64,000 nucleotides of DNA from Viscum album. Its lineage: Eukaryota > Streptophyta > Magnoliopsida > Santalales > Viscaceae. The notes under the pieces are model-generated. The model ran no database searches. It saw only the letters and a list, made by a program, of their open reading frames with translations, and had not been told where the DNA came from. The stretch is taken from the NCBI GenBank assembly GCA_963277665.1, contig OY728130.1:1360020393-1360084392 (forward strand). Direction: 5' to 3'. Shown here piece after piece: positions 1 through 10,100 of this stretch; within the stretch, counting starts at the first letter, position 1, and the number at the start of each line of letters is the position of its first letter. Made by a program: the position numbers and the translations under genes.

Positions 1-462
1 TCCTGAATCACTTAAATTCTTCAATGTGCTTCATTGATCTAATCAGAGATCAATTGGATCAACTTCAAATTCACATGCACTAAGTGATAGTGCATGGACT
101 TCATTAATGCACATCATCCACTTAGTAGTTGTGGATGGAACTCCTTTCAACTCCTCATGCATTGTCACTACAATGCATGGTCTTCTAATCATGTTGTGAC
201 TTTGTATCCAGTTGATACAAGTTCTATGAACTTAAAGATCAGCTCAACAATCGTCAAATTTTCATGGAGAATGTTTCAACCACATCTCCTATGCCACTTA
301 CTGAATCTCCTAAGTGACATGCATCTTAGTACTATGGCCATTCTCCTTCACCACCAACACCATCACAACCTTTGTCATTCAAATCTTGACATTCCCTGAC
401 TTCCATTCATTCCAAGACAACTTCATGCCTCATTGACAACAAATGCAACACAATGTACTTCA
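1..462 (-). mobile_element. 3' LTR (partial) of gag-only Sirevirus-like retrotransposon
   Basis: This is the start of the minus-strand 3' LTR, cut off by the window edge. It ends in CA at 461-462 (minus-strand LTR start TGAAGTACATTG) and is directly followed by a polypurine tract. It aligns without gaps to 6699-7160, differing at only three positions (near 301, 382 and 390), about 99.4% identity. LTRs are identical at insertion, so this indicates a recent insertion. The 101-codon open frame at 94-399 lies wholly inside the LTR and has no recognisable product. Confidence 0.93.
34..233. repeat. Cluster of five perfect hairpins in U3 (3' LTR copy)
   Basis: Five perfect inverted repeats occur in 200 bases: 34-40/47-53 (TTGATCT, 6-base loop), 74-82/88-96 (CATGCACTA, 5-base loop), 156-165/170-179 (CATGCATTGT, 4-base loop), 202-208/214-220 (TTGTATC, 5-base loop) and 219-224/228-233 (AAGTTC, 3-base loop). 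All five stems recur in the other LTR of this element and in the diverged LTR on the right of the window. Conserved palindromic motifs in LTRs are a reported property of Sireviruses; a role in expression is an inference. Confidence 0.8.
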
Positions 463-474
463 ATCTCCCCCTTT
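463..474 (-). other. Polypurine tract (plus-strand primer) of the Sirevirus-like element
   Basis: On the minus strand AAAGGGGGAGAT immediately precedes the LTR start TGAAGTAC. Position and purine content are exactly those expected of a Ty1/copia polypurine tract, which fixes the element as minus strand and the LTR at 1-462 as the 3' LTR. Confidence 0.9.
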
Positions 475-1166
475 GTATTTGTTGTCAATACACTCCTTCA
501 GCACATATGAATGGGTCAATATGTGTGCCAGTATTTCTCCCCCTTATTGGCAATCAAATGCAAAGGTGTGGTGTGGTTCTCTTTCAAAAATATCTTCCTC
601 CCTTTGAAAAGTATTTTCTTGAAAAACACTGAGAGAGGGATGATGTCACATGTTCTTCTTTAGCAAAGAACCTTTAGTTGATCAACTCTAAGTCTACTTG
701 GGCTAACCCGGTGTAGAAAACAAGAGTGATGTAACCAAGGAACTCAATGCTGTCCAACATTCACTATACATGTGAGATCATGCTTAGGGGATTGAAATTT
801 TACAGATATAACAATGAATTTGCTAAATCCTGCACAACTTCACAAAACTCATTAGAAAGTTCAGGTGCAAAGATAAAGCTCCCCCTTTCATCCATTTGTC
901 TTCAATCCATACTCCCCCTTAATTGACAAGATAAACTCAATTAAGAAACAAGGGATGAAAGTATGATTGGAATACCTTCACTTTTCTCAAGATGGTATTA
1001 ATCTAAGAATGCCATCTTCTTCAGATTGGCTCCCCCTCAAGGGGTGCACTCCATTCAATCCAAACCATCCTCCAGCTGAGAATGATCATCATCTTCAATT
1101 CCCTGCAATGTCAGCACATGTAAATACCAATAGTACAAGGGAATAAGATGGAACCTCCTTGGTTCA
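475..1166 (-). other. 3' untranslated region with extra polypurine tracts
   Basis: About 690 bases between the gag stop codon and the terminal polypurine tract contain no long ORF. Four more copies of a GGGGGAG-type tract are present, at 537-545, 879-887, 912-920 and 1030-1038, and another lies inside gag at 1909-1916. Multiple polypurine tracts upstream of the 3' LTR are a described Sirevirus feature. No protease, integrase or reverse transcriptase motif is seen here. Confidence 0.75.
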
Positions 1167-2990
1167 TCAATGTGAACAACAAGGTTGAGAAGATTCTCTC
1201 AACCGAGAAGTCCCATTTTCACCAGTCTTCACACTTGCACATTTGATCTTCATTGATGATTGTGCTGGTGTGGTTCTCAAAACATCTTCATGTGAAACCT
1301 TCTTCTTCCCTTTTGCTTTAGCAATTGTCAGAGCTTCATCTTCAACTCTTTGTAGTTCTCTGGCCAGTTGCAACTGATGTGACCATATGACAAGTAAATC
1401 ATTTGGAAGAGTGGCCCCAGTTCTGGAAGTTCCACATGGTTCCTTTGATGCTGTCAAGCTACCTCTCTTAGGCAACTTGTTTTCAATCAATCCCTTCTGC
1501 TTCTTCTGGATTGATTGTCTGTTTGAGTCCAGTTGGCTTCTATTGAATTTCATGGCTTCTTTACAAAGGTCCATGATGTGTCCTTTCTTTCCACAGTAGA
1601 AGCATTTCTTGGTGGTCCTTCTGGATGCATCACCCTTCTTGGACTCAGACTCCAAGGACTTCTCTTCATTTCTCAAACACTTCTTGGGAGCATTTTCCAC
1701 TTTCTTCTTCTTTCTTCCCAAGGAATCTTTTTGAGCCAGGTTCTGTGATCTTTTCTTCTTTTGAGCTCTGGATTCAATTGGAGATTGACATGTATCTTTT
1801 TGTTGACCACTTTTGCAATCATCCCAGATGTTGTCAAGTAATCCAAATCTATTTGCAGTAAACAGATGTCTCTGGACCTGTGGATGTTGCTTCTTTCCTT
1901 CTGGCTTGCTCCCCCTAGGCATGGGCTTCCTCTGTGCTTTGGCATTCAGTGGATTGTACCAACAATCCTTTGCACAATGCCCATACTTATTACAACACCA
2001 ACATTGACCCACAAATCTTGACATCTTGATTCCTTCTGATTGTAGGGTACCTGTTTTGAATTGTTGTGCTGCTTCAGGAGAGCTTTCTTTCTTCATTGTC
2101 TTCATCCATACTTGTTTGGAATTATTTTTCCATCCTGCACTTTTTGTGGAAACACAATTAGAAGCATCAGTACAAGATGGTATGGATGGTACCTTCCTTT
2201 TAGAAGTTGTTTCACTTTCACTAGAGGATGTCTTTCTTTTAGAATCATCCTTCTCAAAGCATACTTGTGTAGCAACATTTCTTCTATCAGCTGACTGGGA
2301 GGATTCAGCTTTAGGTGATTGCAGATTTTTCAATATCACCTCCAGTTCTAAACACTTCATGTTGAGGGAGTTCTTCTCATCCTCAACTGTTCTTAGCCTT
2401 CCTTCCCATTTCTCTTCCAGCTGTTTCATCTGGTCTTCATGCACTTGCTTCATTTCAAGCAATGAGTTGTCAAGCTCCTTCACCCTTTTGACTTTGTCTT
2501 CTAGTTGAGCATCTCTGACAACCATTGACACTTTGTGCCTCTTTTCCAGTGCATGGAAAACATCTTTGACTAATATCATAAAGAATTCTTTCTCAGAAAG
2601 GCTTCTTTGCAATTCTTCACAAGTGTCTTCATATCTTTCATTGCAAAGAGATACTGTTTCATCTTTGGCATTTACCAGCTTTCTGAGAGTGTTGGTTATG
2701 CCAACCCTTTTAGCCAATTGATCTTCCATTGCATTGGCTTCTTCTTCTAACTGTGATTTTTCTTCTTGAAGATCATGGATGCCTGTAGATATACACTTTG
2801 CCACTTCCATGGGAACTGTCTTTTGAAGATATTTGAGTGCACTCTGAAGATCATTCATTGTTTCAACTTCATCACAGCGAGGACAGGCTTTCTTCATCTT
2901 CTTGGCCTGTTTCTTCTTTCTATTTTTCTGAGTCTTGGCAGATATCTCCATTTGAGGCTGGTCACTCATTTCCTCAAATCTGCACTTCAT
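1167..2990 (-). CDS. Gag protein of non-autonomous Sirevirus-like retrotransposon (two CCHC knuckles)
   Basis: An intact 607-codon frame, the only gene between the LTRs. It starts 35 bases after the primer-binding site, so this ATG is the natural start. Residues 20-34 are Lys-rich; residues about 65-225 are rich in Glu, Lys, Leu and Gln with a coiled-coil-like pattern; residues 238-244 contain a TQV core resembling LC8-binding motifs. Two CX2CX4HX4C zinc knuckles follow: C330, C333, H338, C343 and C463, C466, H471, C476, separated by basic stretches such as KKKKR-type runs near 410-430. Zinc knuckles identify a nucleic-acid-binding Gag that would package the RNA in a virus-like particle. Sirevirus Gags are known to be long and several bind LC8 dynein light chain relatives. 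I see no clear UBN2 core, protease, integrase or RT, so the element must use enzymes in trans. Lineage assignment is inferred from the combination of features. Confidence 0.88.
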   Translation of the reverse strand: MKCRFEEMSDQPQMEISAKTQKNRKKKQAKKMKKACPRCDEVETMNDLQSALKYLQKTVPMEVAKCISTGIHDLQEEKSQLEEEANAMEDQLAKRVGITNTLRKLVNAKDETVSLCNERYEDTCEELQRSLSEKEFFMILVKDVFHALEKRHKVSMVVRDAQLEDKVKRVKELDNSLLEMKQVHEDQMKQLEEKWEGRLRTVEDEKNSLNMKCLELEVILKNLQSPKAESSQSADRRNVATQVCFEKDDSKRKTSSSESETTSKRKVPSIPSCTDASNCVSTKSAGWKNNSKQVWMKTMKKESSPEAAQQFKTGTLQSEGIKMSRFVGQCWCCNKYGHCAKDCWYNPLNAKAQRKPMPRGSKPEGKKQHPQVQRHLFTANRFGLLDNIWDDCKSGQQKDTCQSPIESRAQKKKRSQNLAQKDSLGRKKKKVENAPKKCLRNEEKSLESESKKGDASRRTTKKCFYCGKKGHIMDLCKEAMKFNRSQLDSNRQSIQKKQKGLIENKLPKRGSLTASKEPCGTSRTGATLPNDLLVIWSHQLQLARELQRVEDEALTIAKAKGKKKVSHEDVLRTTPAQSSMKIKCASVKTGENGTSRLRESSQPCCSH

Positions 2991-3024
2991 AAAGACTCCC
3001 TTGGATCTTTTAGAGGGAACCTCC

Positions 3025-3035
3025 CTCTGATACCA
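3025..3035 (-). other. tRNA-iMet primer-binding site
   Basis: On the minus strand TGGTATCAGAG stands two bases after the 5' LTR end (GGGCACTTCA). It complements the 3' end of initiator methionine tRNA, the usual primer for plant Ty1/copia elements. It sets the inner LTR boundary at 3038. Confidence 0.9.
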
Positions 3036-3329
3036 ATTGAAGTGCCCAGATCAGTGTGAATCACTGAGAGGGGGAGGGGGTGAATCAGTGATCCCTTAAA
3101 ACTTTTTACTAATTGATTCTTATCAATTAAACCTCTATGGCTGGTTAAAGCCTCGATCCACTCTTCTTGTATCTCTCAACCTTTCCCGGATAATGCAGTA
3201 ATGAAAAGGCACAGGACACAAGGATTTACAAGGTTCGGCACCAAAGGCCTACATCCTTGCCATGCTCTCCAAGCATGGATTCTCCCATTATAATCTGTTA
3301 GTATTACAATGGTCGATACAGCTTCCCAC

Positions 3330-3475
3330 CGTATCTCTCCTGAGTCCCACAGGAGGGCCTTTATACTGCGTCCCACAGTGTTACCAGAGTCCCACTGGCC
3401 TGCTCCAGAATCCCACTGAAGACTTCTTCTCCCTGAGTCCCACAGGGTCTTCTCTTGGCTCCTCGAGTCACACGA
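3330..3475 (-). repeat. GTGGGACTC-type short repeats near the LTR 3' end
   Basis: The minus strand carries five or more copies of GTGGGACTC or GTGGGATTC at irregular 20-40 base spacing. The same motifs appear in the right-hand LTR at 63896-63965. They generate a WDSG-repeat translation in one frame, which I take as an accident of the repeat. Confidence 0.7.
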
Positions 3476-3732
3476 GTAGCTCTTCTTCACTTTAAGTTCT
3501 TCAAGTATCTTCAGCAGTCTGGGATAAAGACTGCTGGCCTTGCTCTGTACCTCTGACCACTTGTGATGATCAGGATCTTCTCAATCTACTGAAAACTCAG
3601 ACAACCAATCTCTTTAACATCATTCTGGCTCAGTCTCAGTTCACTTCAACATCATGCACTGAGTGCATGGCAACTCTTCAAGATCTTCAAGTCTTGGACT
3701 CCTCAGATGCACACCACTGATTTAGCACTGTT

Positions 3733-3765
3733 CACGTGTGCACGTGCATGCATGCATGCATGCAC
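3733..3765. repeat. Purine-pyrimidine palindrome with (GCAT)n run
   Basis: A CACGTG-containing stretch followed by a four-fold GCAT repeat makes a long self-complementary alternating purine-pyrimidine segment. It is conserved in the right-hand LTR at about 63417-63445, so it belongs to the family. Confidence 0.7.
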
Positions 3766-3839
3766 TTTCCCTTTCCTCTTCTTGGTGCAGTAGACCCACA
3801 AAGGGTTTAGTATCTTTAAGCACACACCAGCTCACTTGA

Positions 3840-4990
3840 ACTTCACACTTTGTTCAATGTGTTTACACACTTAAAGTGTGTTCTACTTTAGTGTGGGTCA
3901 CTCCTTATTTCTTCTAAGTGTATACACACTTCTTAGTGCACACACCTAGGTTCGGCCACTTCTTTAATTTGCACACAATTGTTTCACTTTAGCACACACA
4001 TGAAACTTGGCCTTCACTTCTTCTTGCACATAAATGGCTACGGCCTCTTCACTTGTTGCACACACACAAGAGATGTGTCCTACCCCACTTACACACACAC
4101 TGCCTGGTGTGGTCTTCTTGTTTGCACAGGGCTACAGCCTTTCTCTCCTTTTTGCACACACACTGCCCACGGTGGTACTTCAATTTTGCACACACACACA
4201 AGGGCTACGGCCACTTGTTGTCTTTTTGCACACAAAGGCACAAAGGCCTCGGCCTTCCTTCTTCACCTCTCACACACACGAAGTGTGGTATACTTGGCCT
4301 CAACTCTTTTGCACACACTCAACCCGTAGGTTCTTCACTTGGCACTCGTGCACACACTTCGGTTCTCCTTTATTTGCACACCTACTGCCCGTAGGGCCTT
4401 CACTTACTTGGCACACACACACTAGGGATGTGGTGGCCTTCCTCCTTATGCACACACACGGCCACGGGTCCTCTTCTGTTTTTGCACACACAAGCCGTAG
4501 AGTCTTCACTTTGCACACACAAGGCTATGCCTCGGCTTCTCCTCTCCACTTGGCACACACACGAGGCAAGGCCTCGGGTTCTTCTTCTCTTCTTATTGCA
4601 CACACTCACTTTAGTGTTCTTTTAGTTTGTTCTTCAAGGTATGCACACACAAGGTCACAGCCCTCGGCCTCTTCAAATGCACACACTTAAAGTGTGTTCT
4701 TATTGTTGTTGCACACACTTAACCCATAGGTGGTTCTTCAATTTAGCACACACACACTAAGGTGTGGTCTTAACTTCACCCACACAAGGCTACGGCCTTT
4801 CACTTCCTTTGCACACACAATTTGTTCTTTCTCTTTTAATCTTCAAGTGTGCATACCCAACAAGGGCTACGGCCTCTTCTTATTCTTTTTGCACACAAGG
4901 CTCAAAGCCTTGGCCTTCCTTTCTTTGCACACACACAAATGTGTCTCGGCCTTGTTGTTTCTTTTGTGCACACACACACAAGCCATAGGG
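3840..4990 (-). repeat. Degenerate LTR array built on GTGTGTGCAAA and GGCCGTAGCC
   Basis: About 1.15 kb of irregular 30-60 base units. On the plus strand each has TTTGCACACACAC followed by variants of AAGGCTACGGCC and a C/T-rich tail. The related LTR at the right has only about 430 bases of this array, which accounts for most of its shorter length. Several overlapping ORFs on both strands are artefacts of the low-complexity sequence. Confidence 0.85.
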
Positions 4991-5014
4991 TGTTCTCACT
5001 TGAACCCTTTCTAC

Positions 5015-5350
5015 AAGGAGGCGCGCAAGGTGTCTTGGTGCAAGGGGCAGCCGCACAAGGTGTGGTGGGCTTCGGTCGCGCAAGCCACAAGGGTGGTACT
5101 GCCTCTGGTGCGCAAGGTGCACTGGCCGAGGGGCATGCAAGTGTCACAGCCGCGCAAGCCAAGCGGCCACGCAAGGCCTCGACCAACCGCGGGCACAAGA
5201 AGTTGCGGCCCTGGGTTCTTCCTGCCGCGCAAGGGATTAGCGCGCAGGGGACTCTTCACCTCTTTCGCGCAAGGGGTGCGCGAAAGGAACTCCTTCGGGC
5301 CTCGGGTGGCACCGGAACACACTGCCGCGCAAGTGGGATGCGCGGGGCAG
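5015..5350 (-). repeat. CpG-rich GCGCAAG array in LTR
   Basis: About 340 bases with a dozen or more GCGCAAG or related motifs (minus strand CTTGCGCG) at 15-40 base intervals. It lies downstream of the TATA box in the leader. The counterpart at 62635-62880 has the same motif, so it is a conserved family component. CpG density contrasts sharply with the AT-rich surroundings. Confidence 0.78.
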
Positions 5351-5430
5351 ATCTTCGCGAGGCAAAGAGCTTCACGGGACTTCTGATTTTCAAGAAAGGA
5401 TCAGCAAACCACAATGAGGTCTCGGCCTCT

Positions 5431-5440
5431 CCTTTTAAAG
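5431..5440 (-). promoter_or_regulatory. LTR TATA-like box
   Basis: Minus strand CTTTAAAAGG. It aligns with CTATAAAAGG at 62531-62540 in the related LTR, in the same sequence context (GGCAGAGAATCC on the plus strand here, GGATTCTCTGCC there). Inferred core promoter of the element; slightly off consensus in this copy. Confidence 0.6.
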
Positions 5441-5482
5441 GCAGAGAATCCTCAAAACTTCCGCGTGATAAATCTTTGAACT

Positions 5483-5497
5483 CCCGAAAGTTTCGGG
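5483..5497. promoter_or_regulatory. CCCGAA-n3-TTCGGG dyad upstream of the TATA box
   Basis: A perfect 6-base inverted repeat with a 3-base spacer, 43 bases upstream of the TATA-like box. The related LTR has the same arms 44 bases upstream of its TATA box with a different spacer. This symmetry suggests a dimeric transcription-factor site; the factor is unknown. Confidence 0.55.
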
Positions 5498-5739
5498 TTA
5501 TCAAGATTTTCCAAATATTAATTTCTTTCCTCTGTTTCCACGCGGGTTCCCTCTTTATTTTTCTCCTTCACGTGCATGCGATTTATAACGCATGCACGAC
5601 CTTCGTTAAACCCTGTCCATGCGAAGGCACGAACACCGAATGGCCTCGCACCTCCGGTTGCTTCGGCCTCACTCGAAATCCTCCTTTCATCGCATGCATG
5701 CTTATTTTATTGCATGGTTATGTTCAGTAGGCACAGACG

Positions 5740-6370
5740 ATCACAATGGACACTTCGGTTTGATCGGAGGTGGCCGGATACTCAAATTCTGTCGTCGGGA
5801 GGCACTGGTTCAGCGGCGGCTTCGCGGGAGGCTTCGGTCGAGCTCGAGGTAGAAGATGGACTCAGCACCGTTGGATGCAGTGATCAAAAAGCCTTCGACG
5901 GCTTGGATCAGATCGGGGACGCGGCAGATTAATCGTGCGGCGGAAATAAGACGCGCGATGAGATGTGCGGCTCAGATTCAATCCCGGTGAATTTTCCGCG
6001 TCCCACATCGAAACGGGGCGCGGTTTTCTCGTGCTTTATTACCCTGGAGCTGCCGCAACCCGCCAGTTGAAACTCCTCCCTCCACGGTGCCGCCCCGCAC
6101 CGTGTTCACCCTGCGGGCGCGCTCTGCGCCCACTCTTGCTCCTGCGGGCGCGCTCCTAGCGCCCACTATGCTCCTCCGGCGCGCGGGTTTCACCACCGCG
6201 TGCCCTCGGGGGCTTATACACGGCCCCCTGCGCTCCTCCGGGCGTGCCCCAGCGCCTCTGTGGTGTCTGCGGGTGCACCCCTGCCGCCCTGAGCTCGCCC
6301 CACGGGTTCCCCCTTGGGCGTGGCGCCTTAGGCCCACATGAGCCTTGGGGTTGAACCCACAAGGTGCTCA
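5740..6370 (-). other. GC-rich, CpG-dense segment of the LTR
   Basis: About 630 bases strongly enriched in G, C and CpG, with repeated GGGCGCG-type motifs at 6110-6190. It sits in U3, upstream of the promoter. A similar island is at 61660-62260. CpG islands in LTRs are a reported Sirevirus trait. Overlapping open frames on both strands reflect base composition. Confidence 0.75.
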
Positions 6371-6731
6371 CGGGCTGGCCTTAATTTTTTGGCAAAGTAA
6401 CAAATAGGACTTTGTCAAAAACAAAGTCCTCCATGAAAAATACCAATTCTAAATGCCAAATGCCTCCTCCTCTTCTTCTAAGCCATTCTTTCCATTTATT
6501 CTTCATCCTTCTTCCACAAACATCCTCAACTCCTTTCAATCATGTATTCTAGACTTATGAGACATTTGTAGAAGGTTCTTCATCAGCCGAATCACTTGAT
6601 CAATTATTTCTTCTTCATTAGAATTCCTTCATTCTTCTTCAACATTTATTCATCACTTTGTAATGGAATTCACGAAGGGTCTTCATCTTCAACTGAGCTC
6701 CTGAATCACTTAAATTCTTCAATGTGCTTCA

Positions 6732-6931
6732 TTGATCTAATCAGAGATCAATTGGATCAACTTCAAATTCACATGCACTAAGTGATAGTGCATGGACTTC
6801 ATTAATGCACATCATCCACTTAGTAGTTGTGGATGGAACTCCTTTCAACTCCTCATGCATTGTCACTACAATGCATGGTCTTCTAATCATGTTGTGACTT
6901 TGTATCCAGTTGATACAAGTTCTATGAACTT
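6732..6931. repeat. Cluster of five perfect hairpins in U3 (5' LTR copy)
   Basis: The same five inverted repeats as at 34-233, with all stems and loops identical. They lie 230-430 bases from the LTR's outer end. Confidence 0.8.
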
Positions 6932-7160
6932 AAAGATCAGCTCAACAATCGTCAAATTTTCATGGAGAATGTTTCAACCACATCTCCTATGCCACTTAGT
7001 GAATCTCCTAAGTGACATGCATCTTAGTACTATGGCCATTCTCCTTCACCACCAACACCATCACAACCTTTGTCATTCACATCTTGATATTCCCTGACTT
7101 CCATTCATTCCAAGACAACTTCATGCCTCATTGACAACAAATGCAACACAATGTACTTCA

Positions 7161-10100
7161 GAAACTAAGAAATGAATCTTTGTAATAGAAATAGAAGAAA
7201 ATAACGGGATAAAGTAATCATGTGTAAAATGATAAAGAATAGAGATAAAAGATTATTTTTATGATTTTAAAAACAAATTAAAATATAATAAAAAAAACAT
7301 TAATAAATTATATAATTATATATAATTAAATAAATAAAACAACATCAAATATATGAAAATTGAAGAAAATTATTCCTAAAAGAAAAGAAGTGATAAGGTA
7401 TGTTCAACTTACACGCTTCATTTCAAGTGAATAGTAAAAAAATATGGGGGAATTGGTTATAAGTCATATAAAACCAAAAAATAACAAAATGAAAAGAAAA
7501 TATGTGGAGTTTTAGAAATTAATAATATATAATCACCCTCAAGGGGAATTTGGATACAGATAATCTCAATTTCAATGTGTGTTTATAAAATAAACATTTA
7601 CCGTTAATCATGATCCCCATGAAAGTGATTTAAAATAAAATATTATTAACATAAATATCTTATTGTATTATTTAAAAACCTTATTCAAATATATTTACGT
7701 TTATATTATTAAATTATAATAATTTATTTCATATATATTAGATAGTTAGTGTTTACACATATATTATTTAGTAATGATTATTTTCTAGTACAAGTTCTGG
7801 TATAGAAATGTTGATTCTCATTATTAGATAATAATTTAATCATGTCAATATTATTAAAGATATTGAAATCATTGTTTTAAAATGCTTTATTCAATAAAAT
7901 GTTCTTTTTATGGAATTTATTGGGATTGTTCATGAGAATGGAATCCATGATGAGCATGTTTCAATTAATTTACATATAACCAAGAGTTACTTTATATTGA
8001 TGATTAATTTTTTTGTCACCCTTCCCAAAACATATTAATAAAATAAATAAATCTTAAATTTATTATATTAATAGTTCTAATTTCATTATAATCAATACTA
8101 TTGTAGATGGTGAATATAATATATCATCATTATTGTAAGTGGTTAAACTAAACCAAACAAGAACATGTTATACTAATGAATAAATAAGAGTATAGAGTCA
8201 TATTAAAGTAATATAATTATTAAATAATCATAATTATTTTAATATAATATAATTATAGGCATGAATGAAATTTATAAATCGTGGATATGAGAATCTAATT
8301 AAAAAAGATAGTGAAAACAAGATACATTGATGAATATGCTCCTTCTCAAAACGGGTTCCTTCATAATGAAGGATCTGAACTCATTATTGAGACTAAAATA
8401 TATCAACCATGTAATAAAATGTTATAATATTATATCATATTTTGGATTCAGTAGATAATTTAATTAAAGTGTTGTTTCAGTTGGGTAGAGTATGTGTCCT
8501 TTTATATGTGAGTTTGAGCAACATTTTTATAAATACTCATTCCATAATGTGTAGAAAATGTATTTTTACATTGAAATTGGTTCCAATTTGAACAAATAAT
8601 GTATACGTATCATGTTTCCCCACATAAAAAAATTATATATATGGTTAGATACATTTAAGGCCTTTATCCCTTAATTTAACCTCTTTTTAACTCATTTTAC
8701 GCTTACCATAGTAACTCAATTTTTACCTTGGTAACTTTTTTCTACAAAAATAAATTAACCATATTACCTAATTTAAATGACTTTATTAAAAAAATAAAAA
8801 ACTATTTAATGTAATTAAAATTATAAATATGATAAAATTATCTTTTAAATAAAAATATACAATATATAGAAAAACTATTTTTATAGAAAAATGACATTTC
8901 GAGCATTAAGTGTTGTTATTATTATTTAATATAAATTACTAATAATTACAAGGGTGATAACCTATTTTTTATAATAATAAGAACTTAATTTTAATAAGAC
9001 CATTCTTAAACCATGATATATTTTTTTACTAAAATAAAAATTCATGTCGCAATAAATGTTTTTTTTAAGCAACCTTTTAAGCATTAAATGATTTTATTCT
9101 TATTTATAATAAAATAAAAATTAATATAGTAATGTTAATTATTTTATATATATATATATATAATAAATTTCATCAAATTTCATAATCTAATTATGATAAA
9201 TTTATCCTTTAAATAGAAAAAGATAACGCATAATAAAAATAATGTTATTAAATAAAACATATTTCTTTTACCATGAATCGTTAAATTTTTATTACTTATA
9301 ATTCTTTAATTATTTATAGAATAGTATTTAATTATTTTAAAAACCATTTCTTAAATATTTATAAAATAATTCATTAAATGTAATAAATTAATTTTAAAAA
9401 ACATTAACAAGAATTTATTTAGAATAATAAATATTTTCATAAATGAATTATTTTCTTTTTATTTTAATACATATTTATTTATTATATTTTTATATAAATT
9501 TCATATCAAATATATTAGTTATAAACATTATTCATATCAAAAAAATATTTGATAAACCTATTTTCTACATTTATACCTAATGACCATATATTGAATTTCC
9601 ATATAATGATCATATTTAACCTTTTCGACCATATATATAACCTCACATACTTCTCTAAAACTCATTCATTACCTTTGATTAATTATCCATCAAAAAATTT
9701 ATTATATTTATAATTTTTTTCTTATTTGTTTAGTTTCAAATTGTTTTATTGTCTTCCTGGCCAACCATAAAGATTATGATTTCATATTCATGGTCTTTTT
9801 ATCTACATTTGTTTCTATTCCTCTTTTAATTTTCATAACGATGTTTCATATTTATTTCTCATAAATTATTAATGTTTATATCATATTATAGTATTCTATC
9901 ATAATAAAATATATCATTGTTTGTTTCATTCAACATATTAATGGAATAAAAATATGGGGTTCTATAGTTATACTGGACAGTTGTTATCTCATTCATGTAT
10001 TGTTATGAAGTTTAGTTCTTATATATGTGTGTGTGCATGTATCGTAATGGTGGTTGTTAGAAATATATATATTGTTCATTGTAGATTAATTTTTATTAAA

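Larger units (their letters stand above)
3038..7160 (-). mobile_element. Complete 5' LTR (4.1 kb) of gag-only Sirevirus-like retrotransposon
   Basis: A 4,123-base LTR on the minus strand, TGAAGTACAT at 7160 to GCACTTCA at 3038. It is exceptional for its internal repeats: a (CA)n-containing array, a GCGC-rich array and a GC-rich island. A TATA-like box at 5431-5440 would put transcription start near 5400, leaving roughly 2.3 kb of R-U5 leader. The flank after 7160 is GAAAC, the expected target-site duplication if the other end could be seen. Short ORFs here are by-products of low-complexity repeats and are not annotated as genes. Confidence 0.92.

Noticed and set aside
94..399. 101-codon ORF present in both LTRs (also 6792-7097)
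   Set aside because: It lies across the hairpin cluster in U3, on the strand opposite to the element, has no known motif, and is shortened in the right LTR. Treated as chance.
4034..5730. Long overlapping ORFs (up to 293 codons) in the LTR
   Set aside because: They follow the (CA)n and GCGCAAG arrays in several frames and both strands, which is typical of low-complexity, stop-poor sequence and not of a gene.
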